Origin: Sanderia malayensis
Taxonomy: Eukaryota; Cnidaria; Scyphozoa; Semaeostomeae; Pelagiidae
Reading direction: 5' to 3'
DNA: 64,000 bases
NCBI GenBank assembly: GCA_013076295.1
Contig: RQOL01000915.1
Coordinates: 1,488,001 to 1,552,000, forward strand
Positions 1 to 10,173 of this stretch are shown here, piece by piece (position 1 is the stretch's first letter; every line of letters begins with the position of its first letter). A program made the position numbers and the translations under genes. Below the pieces are notes generated by a model that searched no databases, was not told where the DNA came from, and saw only the letters and a list, made by a program, of their open reading frames with translations.

Positions 1-1303
1 GTTCCCCTCGACGACATGCTGCAATTGCAGTTGCAGCAACAACAGGCTCAGAAACAAGCAATTCGAACATTGCAAGCGCAACAAGGCGTTCACTTTTGGC
101 CCGTACCCTACCCAGCAGGGGGCAAAGGATTGCAAATGGGGATGGCACCTCTGCTACAACAACCAGTACAACACGTGCACCCATTCCAGTTCCCACCTGA
201 ATGGCAGCAGCAGTTACAGCAATCCATCCCTTTCAATTATGGCCACAGCTACAGCAAATGCAGCCTGTGCAATTCATCCCGCAATTACAGCAACAACCAC
301 CACAGATACAACCCCTGCAATTGAGGCAACAGCTGCCACAACTGCAACAGAGGCCAGTACAGCCAGCACCAGAGGAACAGCCACCAGCACCGGCTGTTCC
401 ACAACCGCCACCGCAACCACAACCATAACAAACTGCAAATCACCCAGCAGGGAACATTAACCAGCACCACATAGCACCGTTGAACAATACCTGTCCCCAT
501 TGTGGTGCAAAGTATTTCAGAGAAGTGCTCAATACCAGAAACCAGTACACAAAGTGCTGTCACAACGGAGCTGTCAACCTACCTGCAATACAGCCTCCAC
601 GTGTAACAATGATGTCTCTCTTCCTTGGCGATACAGAAGACACGCAAAGACAATAAAAAGGTTTTCTTTCCAAATTCCGCCAATACAATGCCACCATGGC
701 AATGGCATCCTGGACAGCAAACATCCCACAACTTCCAGGCAGGGGCCATCCGTGATAACAATACATGGCAGTGCATATCACAGGACAGGTATTTGCAATT
801 CAGATCCTCATCCACCCCAGAGCTGGGGACGGTAGTCAGAAGTTCGGTAAGCGACTGATAACGCTAAAGTTTGACGCAATAAAGAGAACAAGCTTTTTGC
901 GGTGCGGTACGGCTGACCCGAAGGCCGCCACTGTACCACTGGTCTTCAGGCAAAGCCAGACATATTCCTCACATTCACAGCGAATCCCAGCTGGTCAGAC
1001 ATCTTGGAAAATTTGCTACCCAACCAGAAGCCACCAGACCGACCAAACATTGTGACACGCGTCTTTCACTTGAAATTCAATGAACTCCTGTGTGACATAC
1101 TCGATCTCAACTTCTTTGGCAAAGTAATCACATACCTCTATACGGTAGAATTTCCAAAACATGGACTGCCGCACACTCACATGATCCTATCTCTGGCCGA
1201 CGAAGACAAACCATGCACAGTAGAGCATATCGACCGCATCATATCAGCAGAGATACCAGATGAGAACGTTGATGTCCACAAACACCGCATCATCGATGTT
1301 TAG
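1..1303 (+). pseudogene. Helitron copy A: N-terminal zinc finger and start of Rep domain, broken
   Basis: The 5' part (about 16-430) is Gln/Pro-rich and changes frame near 205. From about 490 a frame reads a Cys/His zinc finger (CPHCGAKYF ... CCHNGAV), which fits the Helitron RepHel N-terminus. It is followed by the conserved block ending GSAYHRTG, near 780. From about 953 the Rep block begins (KPDIFLTFTANPSW) and runs to 1303, including GLPHTHMIL, whose H-x-H is the HUH metal-binding pair. The reading changes frame several times and stops before the catalytic Tyr, so the copy is dead and truncated at its 3' side. Its 5' end lies outside the window. Family assignment rests on motif recognition; the frameshifts are seen directly. 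Confidence 0.75.
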
Positions 1304-1440
1304 AGGAAGTGAGGTTGTAGATAGGTAGTGATATTTTGGGCCCATAATTGGGGATAATGGCAGATTGCACAGAGAGAAAGGAAATCCATGTTCCCCTAGG
1401 CAATATAAAGGAACATGGCAAAGCATAACTCATGTGTTTT

Positions 1441-1530
1441 GCCTGAGGCTGTATGAAGCCATCAGGTCTTCGCCTGAGCTGTTTGAAGACATTAGGTCTT
1501 TGCCTGAGCTGTTTGAAGGTATCAGGTGTT
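1441..1530. repeat. three tandem copies of a ~30-bp repeat
   Basis: Three consecutive units of the form GCCTGAG-CTGTTTGAAG-CATCAGGTCTT lie between Helitron copy A and copy B. They are imperfect. The stretch 1304-1570 holds no gene that I can recognise. Confidence 0.7.
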
Positions 1531-1662
1531 AGTATAGAATTTTAGAGGACGCGTAGTCATCCTCCCGTCGTCATTCACAGGCAGTCAGAGAAACATGTAC
1601 CAGAACTTTCTGGATGCTATGACTATCGTCAGAAAATACGGCAGGCCGACATCTGCCTCGCG

Positions 1663-2208
1663 ATGACTGCTAATCCAAAGTGGCCTGAAATCCTCGCAAA
1701 TATCCTGCCACACGAATCGCCCAACGATCGACCTGACTTTGTAACTCGAGTGTTTCAGCTCAAGCTCAAAGAGCTCGTAAATGAAGTCCTTGACAACAGC
1801 CTTCTGGGAAAGGTTAAAGTTCATGTCTACGTGGTGGAGTTTCAGAACAGAGGACTTCCACATGCAGACATGCTTCTGTTTCTCTCACAGGAAGACAAGC
1901 CACACACTGCAGAACAAATTGACAACTTGATATCGGCAGAAATTCCCAACAAGCAACAACATCCCCGATATCGCAAGTTGGTCAAAACACACATGATGCA
2001 TGGACCATGTGGGCATTTGAATCCTCGGTCTGTATGCATGGAGGACAGTAAGTGCAAGAAAAATTTTCCGAAGAAAATTGTCCAACAGACCAAACCAAAC
2101 GTTGAAGGTTATCCATTGTACAGACGTAGAGGCCAACATAACAGTGTCAACAAGGACAACGACGGCTGGATGATACCTGGGTTGTCCCACACAATCGCCA
2201 TCTCTTTG
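1663..2208 (+). pseudogene. Helitron copy B: Rep domain, first part (interrupted by a BEL/Pao element)
   Basis: This is the Rep domain of a Helitron RepHel protein, the rolling-circle initiator that nicks and rejoins the element ends. TANPKWPEI begins the block. GLPHADMLLF is the HUH position, but the second His is Asp, whereas copy A keeps H-x-H. A cysteine-containing segment (HGPCG, VCMEDSKC) follows, as in the family. Upstream codons near 1600 (MYQNFLDAMTIV) belong to the same protein in another frame. The frame ends at the BEL/Pao insertion and resumes at 7598 in phase once that insert and one copy of TTTG are removed. Confidence 0.8.
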
Positions 2209-2446
2209 TGTGGGGAATCTTCAGACGCCACGCTCAGTTCGCAGAGACACTGAATGAATCTCACTCGATTTTATGTAATTATTATAATAAACACAACCAA
2301 TAATTGATAAGAAAAACACAACCTTCCAGTCTTGTCCGATTCCTAATCACATCACCCCTCACATGACTTTTGTCTATATATATAAATCAATCACTTTATG
2401 TTGACAGCTATAGCTATGGTCACAAGATATAAGTCAGTTTCCGACA
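2209..2446 (-). repeat. BEL1 3' LTR
   Basis: This 238-bp repeat, reading TGTGGGGAATC to TTTCCGACA on the plus strand, matches 7355-7593. Because the element runs on the minus strand, this is the 3' LTR. Confidence 0.9.
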
Positions 2447-2461
2447 CTCTCCCCCCATTTG
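2447..2461 (-). other. BEL1 polypurine tract
   Basis: Directly inside the 3' LTR the minus strand reads AAATGGGGGGAGAG, the expected plus-strand DNA primer of an LTR retroelement. Confidence 0.75.
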
Positions 2462-2546
2462 AGTGCGACGCAGCTCTAATGTGAGATTTTAGAGTTCTTC
2501 ATCTTCGTTCAGTTGGATTCCCGTTATTCTGTTGAATGCATCTTCT

Positions 2547-5500
2547 TTAGCTCCTCGACTTGCTCCACGTCTGGGTGCGAATTCCGCTGCAGTAGGGTTC
2601 AAACGGCTGCTGCTGAGATCTTGATCTTCGTTTTTGATCTCTCCGCCAATCTCCTAAGTTTGAAATCAGTTGCACTGGTCTTTCCACAATATATCCTGTG
2701 CCAGTTCTGATTTTATAACCTCTTGTTATGCCATCTCTTCCGGTAATTCTTCCTTCAACGCGCCCAATCCTCCACTGACTCTTTTGCTTTAAAGTGTCCT
2801 TAATCAGGACGACTGATCCGTTTGGAACATATATCTGTGCTGCTCCAGCTGGTCGCTTTCTTTCTTCCAAGGCTTTAAGGTATTCCTCTATGAAGCGCTT
2901 TCGTAATTGTAGGCGGCAACGATTCATATATCTGACACGACGAGCTACTACTGTCTGTTCGTCTGAACTTGGCATTTGCTCCTCCAAGTTGGTAGCTGGT
3001 TGTCCTCTCAACAGGGTGTTTGGTGTTATAGCTGTCTTTCGAAGTCTTCACCGAGATACGTGAGAGGTCTGTTGTTCATAAAGCATTCCACATTGAGGAG
3101 AGTTTCCTCAAACTCTGGTAGCGTTAGAAATGCCTTACCTATCGCCTTCCTAGTGCTGACTTCATCATCCCGACTAACCTTTCAAAGAATCCACCCCACC
3201 AAGGGCACGTGACATGTTGAACGTCCAATTTATGCTCTGCGAACTAAGTAGTTTCCAACATCTTCATCTTGCTTCAAACTGTTCAACCATTTCTTGCAGC
3301 AATGAAGGTTTTGCATTGTCACTGACGATTCTCTGTGGCTTCCCTCTTCTTGCTAACAACTCTTTCAATGACCTTTTGAATTCTGTAGCCGTCATATCCT
3401 TGCAGCCTTCAGGTGCACTGCTCTAGTGCTAGCACAAGTGAACAGCAGCACTTTCAATGTTCCTTATTGCTGGATTTGCAGTAAAATGGCCTGCATAGTC
3501 CACCCTGTTGTGGCAAATGGGTCAGTGAACTCTACCCGGAACGTGGTAGTGAAGCCATCTTCAGGCTGGCATCCCCTTTGCTCTTCTCTTCCTGCAGCTG
3601 TTGCACCTTATGACATACTGATTTCACCATTTGTCGCATCGAGGAATCCAATATTTCTGTCGTAAGGCTGCCATCGTTGCTTGTACTCCCCCATGCAGCG
3701 TAAGCCTGTGATAGTGCTCTACTATCCTTGTCGCTAACAGCTGATGTCTGGAGATATAGATTGGGTTTGTATCCCGGTACTCTTCCCTCGCATCACAATA
3801 CTCCTGTTTGGTCCTGTTTCAGGTCAAATGAGCAGGTCTTATCCTGGGTTTCTTGTGCCATCTTGATCCATGCATTCTCTGCAGTCGTTATTTCCTCTGC
3901 TGATAACGGTCCACAAAGTTTATGCTCAAGACGACAGTTGTCTGTGAATCGTTTCGTCCAAGCAGTAATCCGACACAATTTCCAATAGCCGTACTTTTGT
4001 AGAATCCCGTTGTCCACTCCTGCTGCTCTGTGTTCACCTCGTTGGCTGTTGCGAGGAGCGTTTTCTCGGTTTGCTTTGGTATAATCTCAGCAACCGCTTC
4101 TTTCGTTTGAGTAATCTCCTGTTGATTTGGCCAAAATTCTTCATTGATGAGCCAGTTGGTCTTTGTACCAAAATTCATCAAGTTTAGCAGGAGGTATCCC
4201 TCTGGTACCAAGATCACTTGGGTTCTCTTTGGTGGGGACATGGTGCCACACCCATTTACCCAAGTCTTGAATTGCACGTACACGATTCCGTACGTATACC
4301 GACCAAGTTCCTTTACTTGCAAGCCAATAGAGAACTGTCATACTGTCAGACCACATATGACACTCTTGAATTGAGTAAGTGCTCAGAGCTCCCTTCACGT
4401 GGCTTACCAGCTTGGCTAGCATATGAGCAGCAAAGAGCTCCAGTCTTGGAATGGAGGTATCCTTCGGCGCAATGCGTGATTTGGACACCAGTAAATTCTG
4501 ACTAGCTGTCCCATCAGAGTTCTTGACTGATACATAAATGGCTGCACATATCGCTAATTTGCTCGCGTCTGCAAAGCCATGTATTATGAATACGTTTATA
4601 CCATTGTCTGCAACATATCTCGGTATTGTAATATGATCACAGTTCTTTAATCCTTTGATCCATTGATTCCATCGCTTGCTAAGATCTTCAGCACTGGTTC
4701 GTCCCATGTCACTTTCCTGAGCATAGTTCACTGAACAGAATCTTTGCCGTTATCATTACAGGCGCAACCCACCCGTGCAAATCGTAGACACTGCTGATCG
4801 AAGCTAAAACTTTCCTCTTAGTTATTGGTCCATTTGTTTCACTGAGAGGACTAAAGTCGACTTTAACTGTGTCTTCTGTTTTGTTCCATGGTATTCCAGA
4901 ATCTTTGTCGTCGTATTCTGGCTATCCTCTTGATTGAGTACCTGTTCTTTGTTTTGAACGGGACCAGTCTCCAGAGCACTCTTGTACTATGCCACTTATG
5001 AAGGGTAAAGCCCCCTTTATTCATTATTTCCGTTGATTCGACTTTAAACTTCTCAAGCTCTTGGAGAGAATCAGTCCCATACTGTATGTCGTCCACATAC
5101 GTATCGAGCAGCAACGCCTTCGCTGTTTCCGGGTACTTGGTTAAGTAGTCCGACACATGTTTCTGTAATGTTGCTCCCAAGATGTAAGGGCTTGAAGCTG
5201 CCCCAAAAATTACTCTTGTAAATCTGTATTCAGCTGGCTTCCTTTCTTCAAGATTGTTGTACCACATGATTCGTTGTGCATCACGATCTGCTTCATCAAT
5301 GCGTATCTGAAGAAAGGCCTTTTTTATGTCTCCCATAATGCAGTACCTTTTCATCCTATTCCTTAAAATGATGTCAAATAGTAATGGCTGTAGCGATGGC
5401 CCAGTCTCAAGGCAGTCGTTGAGAGATGGTGATACTCGCTCTGTTTCGCTGAACAGTCATAAACTATTCTCAGCTTGGTAGTCTCTGCACCCTCTCTGAA

Positions 5501-5961
5501 CACTGGCTGATGAGGGATGTAGTGTACAACTTCTCCAGTCGGAGCATCTGGGTCTTCTCAAGTACTCCTTCCTTAATCTGCTCTTGCATAATGTCATCGT
5601 AGTCTGCTAGCTTCCCTATCTTCTGCAATCGACGTATTGTGTTCAGCAGCCTTTTCTCTGCAAGTGCCTTGTTGTTTGGTAAGCTCATACGATCAGTCTT
5701 CCATGGCAGTCTTGTTTTATAGAAGTTCTCTTTGCTTTTGAGCAGATTGCTCGTAAAGCTCTCGTGGAACTCCTGCTCGTGGCCTGGTTCTTCCAATCCA
5801 AGAATGTCTAGCGAACAGAGTCTCTCAAACTCTGTTTTACTCGAGTTGAGAAAGAAACTCTTCTCTGCAGCTGACGAATCAGAACCAAGCCTCCCATATA
5901 GCATCCAACCCAGCATTGTGAACACTGCACCTGGATCACAGTCTGGATTGTCTCCAAGCAC
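2547..5961 (-). pseudogene. pol: BEL1 pol: reverse transcriptase, RNase H, integrase (frameshifted)
   Basis: The polyprotein reads on the minus strand in several frames. The region before the reverse transcriptase is at 5961-5470. The reverse transcriptase is at 5354-4863, with DIKKAFLQIRIDEADRD and the catalytic box YVDDIQYG. RNase H is at 4731-4141 (FADASKLAICAAIYV, SRIAPKDTSIPRLELFAA, WSDSMTVLYWL). The integrase portion, 4140-3010, is badly broken. The C-terminal DUF5641-type domain is at 3011-2547 (GSVVLIKDTLKQKSQWRIGR). These blocks are in BEL/Pao order. The frame breaks between them are real in this sequence, so no full-length Pol can be made from it. Confidence 0.85.
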
Positions 5962-7240
5962 TGGTTGTTCTGTTGTTCGAATCCTCTGGTAGTCCGCAGC
6001 CCATCTCTCACCAAGGACTTGATGTTGACGTTGTAGATCTCCACTTGCCTTGTCACCGTCCCATACATTTGCTCAATGCACCTGGTTTCTGTGCGAGCCG
6101 GTTTCAATGATAGCTTCGATATCAGGTCCGAGCATACATAGGAGCTACTCGCTCCTGTGTCAATCAATATACGGGCCTCTTGTCCGTTGACTTTTGCCAT
6201 TAAAGTTGCATGGATTGTCCGGGTTTCTCTACTTGATGCACTCATGTTTTTCTCTGAACCTTGTGTAGGCACTGTTGTCTCCTGTTTCTCACATATAGAC
6301 GTGTGATGTTTCTGCCCACACTTTGTACAGCATCTAGAGTAGCAATTTGAGGCGGAATGTCCAGCTCCCGTACAGTTATAGCAGAGTTTCTTGCTCTTCA
6401 AGATCTCTCTTCGACTGGCTATGCTTAAGACCGTTGTACAGTCTACACTTTTATGTTGGCCATTTCCACAATACACACATCCTCCGAAGTTTCTTCTGCT
6501 ACGCTGTCCATTGCCTAGAAGCATCTTGTCTCTTTGCTGAGATCTCTCTCGGTTTCCAAAGCTTCTATCAATATTCTCTCCAGACATCAATGGATTTCGC
6601 TCAACGTACTTTCGCAAGTTCTCTGTAATGTCTTCCAGTTGCCACTCCTCCCAGTCATCATCAGCCTGAGCCAAAATCTCCCTGACTGGCCCAAGTTTAT
6701 CCAATAGAGTGTACACTGTACTTTGGGCTGAATCTAATTTCTTGAGTGTTGCAAGCGTTCGCACTGTACGAGAAAGCTTGTTGTAAAATTCATGAACACT
6801 CGCTGTTTTATGAATGTTTGTGATCTGATGGAGATTCTCTATTTCTTTTATCAGTGCCTTGTGGACCTTAGAGTCCTTTCCACATGCTGAAACCAATATT
6901 CTCTTTGCTTCTTCGTACCCGTCTACTGAATGGGGAAGTCCCAGAATATCCTGTCTAGGTTTTCCTTTTGTTAGCTCAATCAGGTAGTGGAACTTGCTGA
7001 TCTCTGATATGTTTGATCCATCTACTTCCACCTGGAATTGGTTCCAGAACCGTATCCAATCCTTGTAATCCCCGTTTGTTCGTAGCCGATTTCTATGTCC
7101 TCCTTTTCTGCATCACCAGCAATACCCACGAGTTCATCGAATGTTATCTTTGCTAGCTTCATTAGCTTTTCATGTTTCTCTATTAGAGATGCCATTGTTT
7201 TATGTTTCCTTCTGATAGTAGTGCTCGAGATAGTGTTCAC
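5808..7240 (-). pseudogene. gag: BEL1 gag and aspartic protease
   Basis: Gag starts near 7240. A frame change near 7060 leads into a long frame to 5808. It has a DUF1759-type capsid region (SKFHYLIELTKGKPR), CCHC-like zinc knuckles (CVYCGNGQHKSVDC, CYNCTGAGHSASNC) for RNA packaging, then a retropepsin-like protease with ARILIDTGASSSYV, where DTG is the catalytic triad. This domain order is typical of BEL/Pao. The final roughly 50 codons of this frame run out of register with the downstream Pol frame. Confidence 0.85.
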
Positions 7241-7354
7241 GAGTTCACGAGTTCCAATTCGATAGGCAGTTGGCCTAACTTCCTCTTCACTGTCCTTGTT
7301 TGTTTACAATAATTTCCTTTTGATTGAGAGTCCCTTCGTGGTCGCCGCTTTCAG

Positions 7355-7593
7355 TGTGGGGAATCTTCTGACGCCGCGCTCAGTTCCCAGAGACACTGAA
7401 TGAATCTCACTCGATTTTATGTAATTATTATAATAAACACAACCAATAATTGATAAGAAAAACACAACCTTCCAGTCTTGTCCGATTCCTAATCACATCA
7501 CCCCCTCACATGACTTTTGTCTATATATATAAATCAATCACTTTATGTTGACAGCTATAGCTATGGTCACAAGATATAAGTCAGTTTCCGACA
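7355..7593 (-). repeat. BEL1 5' LTR
   Basis: This 239-bp copy of the LTR carries the promoter end for the minus-strand element. Just inside it the minus strand reads GGCGACCACGAAGGGACTC a few bases after the LTR edge. This resembles a primer-binding site, but I could not assign a tRNA. Confidence 0.88.
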
Positions 7594-7597
7594 TTTG

Positions 7598-8550
7598 CGA
7601 TTTGAATCGCACATGAACGTTGAAGTTTGGTCCTCCATCAAATGCGTGAAGTATATCTTCAAGTACATTCACAAAGGTCAAGACATGGCAAACGTCGAAA
7701 TCATCGAAGAAAATCAACCTCAACGAGCGCAACATGTCCAACATAACGAAGTTCATCAATACATCAATGCAAGATATCTTGGCCCTCATGAGGCAGTACA
7801 TCGCATGCTGAAGTTCAGCATGCACGAAAAGAGCCACGCTATCCAACGCCTTCAGGCTCATCTTCCGCTGCAAAACTCTGTCTACTTTCAAGCTGGCAAT
7901 GAACGCTCTCTTCAGAACATCAATCCAAATACGAGTCTTACCACATGGTTTACTCTCAATCAGCAAGATCCAACTGCACGTGATTACCTCTACCATGAAA
8001 TTCCTGAGTACTACACCTACAACCAAAGAACAAGAACGTGGCACAAAAGACAAAAAAGAACAAAGCCAATCATTGGTAGGATATACCAAGCCAATCCAAG
8101 ACAGAAAGAAAATTACGCACTCAGGCTTCTACTACTCAACCGACGTAGAGCAACATCATTTGAAGAAATTTGCACAGTCAACAATCAGCCTCACAATACA
8201 TTCGGGCATGCTGCACTGGCCATGGGATTATTGGAAGACGATGCCGAACACAGACGCTAATGGCTGAAGCAGCTCTCTTCAACATGCCTTCACAGTTGAG
8301 AGAGCTCTTTGCAACATTGTTGATGTTTCAACCACCATCAGATCTTCAAGCTCTGTTCAACGAATTTGTTGATGTCATGAGTGAGGACTTCGTCAGACAA
8401 GAACAGTTAACAGATGCCACAGTCACATTCGCAGACAGGCACATGTACCAGTGCCTTCTCAACATTGACAACACTTTGCATGTTCACAGCCACTGCATTA
8501 ACAACTATCCTGACCTGCAAGACCTACCTAACAATTTTTTTATACCCACA
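7598..8550 (+). pseudogene. Helitron copy B: Rep catalytic region and linker
   Basis: The Rep frame resumes exactly after the BEL1 duplication (RFESHMNVEVW ... SVKYIFKYIHKG-like block). It continues through a region conserved in RepHel proteins (ARYLGPHEAVHRML, LQAHLPLQNSVYF). The frame stops at 8260; a second frame from about 8245 (MAEAALFNMPSQLRELF) carries the linker to a clean donor, CCTG|GTAAGC, at 8554/8555. The intron 8555-8643 ends TTTTCAG, and joining it gives TPDADHIDIM in frame. The frame break near 8250 is a lesion, since both sides match the family. Confidence 0.8.
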
Positions 8551-8643
8551 CCTGGTAAGCATCCTTTCCACCTGGGGTCAACTGCTTTCATAACTATTCA
8601 AATTTTATATTTCAAATTTTAAGACATTTGTATCCATTTTCAG

Positions 8644-10173
8644 ATGCAGATCACATAGATATCATGACTGAACTGCAACAACAACTGGCAATGTTAACAA
8701 GTCTCAACCCAGAGCAACTTGAGATCCACACAAAAGTCATCAAAGCTGTGCAGAATCAGTCTGAACAGAATTGCTACTTTGTAGATGGGCATGCAGGCAC
8801 AGGGAAGACTTTCCTATACAACACTCTGGTGCACAGCCTACAGTACATGGGACACAAAGTTCAGTGCATGGCGTGGTCAGGTGTAGCAGCAACAATTCTA
8901 ATCAATGGAAGTACAATACATTCGACATTTCAAATTCCCATTCCGCTGCTACCAAACTCCACATGTAACATCAAGATACAGAGTGCATGAGCTCAAATGC
9001 TACGAAACGCTGCCTTATTCATCTGGGACGAAGTCTCCATGATTCCTGGAAATGCCCTAAGAGCAGTCGACTTCTTGCTCAGAGACATCACCCACGTGAA
9101 AAGGCCATTTGACGGCAAGTTCATGCTTCTTAGAGGTGATTTCCGTCAGGTGCTGCCTGTCATCAGCAGAGCAGGCAGAGAAAAAATTGTTGCAGAAAGC
9201 CTCAAGTCATTGCAAATCAGAGATCTTTGGGCATCTTTGAGCAGCATCGCCTTCACAGAAACATGCGGGCTATACAGGATGCAACCTATCAGGAATTTTC
9301 AGAATGGCTTCTGCAAATTGGCAATCACACTGAGCCTCACAACGAGAATGAGATTATCACCTCACCAGACAGAATTTGTGTCAACTCGAGCCAACAGATG
9401 ATCGACTCAATATACCCACATCCAACATCAGGTGAAGCTAATCTCATGCTCAATCCACTAGCAATGTCGGAACGATGCTGCCTAACGCCAAAGAATGAGA
9501 ATTCTCATAAAATCAACAAACTCATTCTCCAAAGACTTCAAACTCCAACACATACATACTTCAGTGCAGACAAAGTCCTCACAGATGACCCAGAAGGGGC
9601 ACATGCATACCCGATGGAGTTCCTAAATGCACAGACCCCAAGCGGCATGCCACTACATAAATTGGAACTGAAGGTGCCATGATTAAACCATCAACAAAGC
9701 TTCTCAGAAACAAATTCATCAACAATGATATATTTCTAACGCATTCTTTTGCAGGCTGGTGTAATCGTCATCCTTCTCAGAAACCTCAATCCCAAAAAGG
9801 CCTCTGCAATGGCACACAGTTGATTGTGCGTCACCTCAAACAACACGTCCTTACTGCAGATATCATCACCAGTGCACACAGAGGCCAACAAGTCATGATT
9901 CCAAAGATAACAATGAGCTGTTCCGAATCGAGCCTTCCTTTCATACTTTCTCGAAAACAGTTTCCAGTCAGACTGGCATATTGCCTCACTATCAACAAAG
10001 CACAAGGCCAATCATTGAAACATGTGGGCATTTACCTTCCACAGCCAGTCTTCAGCCATGGACAGCTCTGTAGCCATGTAGCCATGTCTAGAGCAAAATC
10101 ATTTGATGGAATTAAGGTATTCATACCGGACAGCAAGAAGACAAAGAACGTTGTCTGTCCTGAAGTCTTATGA
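8644..10173 (+). pseudogene. Helitron copy B: PIF1-type helicase domain
   Basis: This is a PIF1-family 5'-3' helicase, the second enzymatic half of RepHel. Walker A is VDGHAGTGKTFLYN, Walker B is FIWDEVSMIPG, followed by LRGDFRQVLPV and, after an intron (9674-9754), the late motifs AYCLTINKAQGQSLK and VAMSRAKSFDGIKVF. An in-frame TGA lies at 8988-8990, where the protein continues on both sides, and a one-base shift lies near 9230. There is a spliceosomal intron in the helicase, but its donor (GTGCCA) is weak. The product is not functional as it stands. The 3' Helitron terminus (CTRR with a hairpin) was not found. Confidence 0.85.

Larger units (their letters stand above)
2209..7593 (-). mobile_element. 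complete BEL/Pao LTR retrotransposon (BEL1), inserted in Helitron B
   Basis: Two near-identical repeats, 2209-2446 and 7355-7593, bound a minus-strand gag-pro-pol. The element begins TG and ends CA and is flanked by the 4-bp duplication TTTG (2205-2208 and 7594-7597). A polypurine tract precedes the 3' LTR. The LTRs differ by about three substitutions and one indel, which suggests a fairly young insertion. The protein order gag, aspartic protease, reverse transcriptase, RNase H, integrase, with a C-terminal DUF5641-type domain, identifies BEL/Pao rather than Gypsy or Copia. The coding region has several frameshifts, so this copy is not autonomous. Confidence 0.9.

Noticed and set aside
7538..8089. 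Minus-strand frame of 183 codons
   Set aside because: Antisense shadow of the Helitron Rep region, with Leu/Val-rich composition typical of such shadows.
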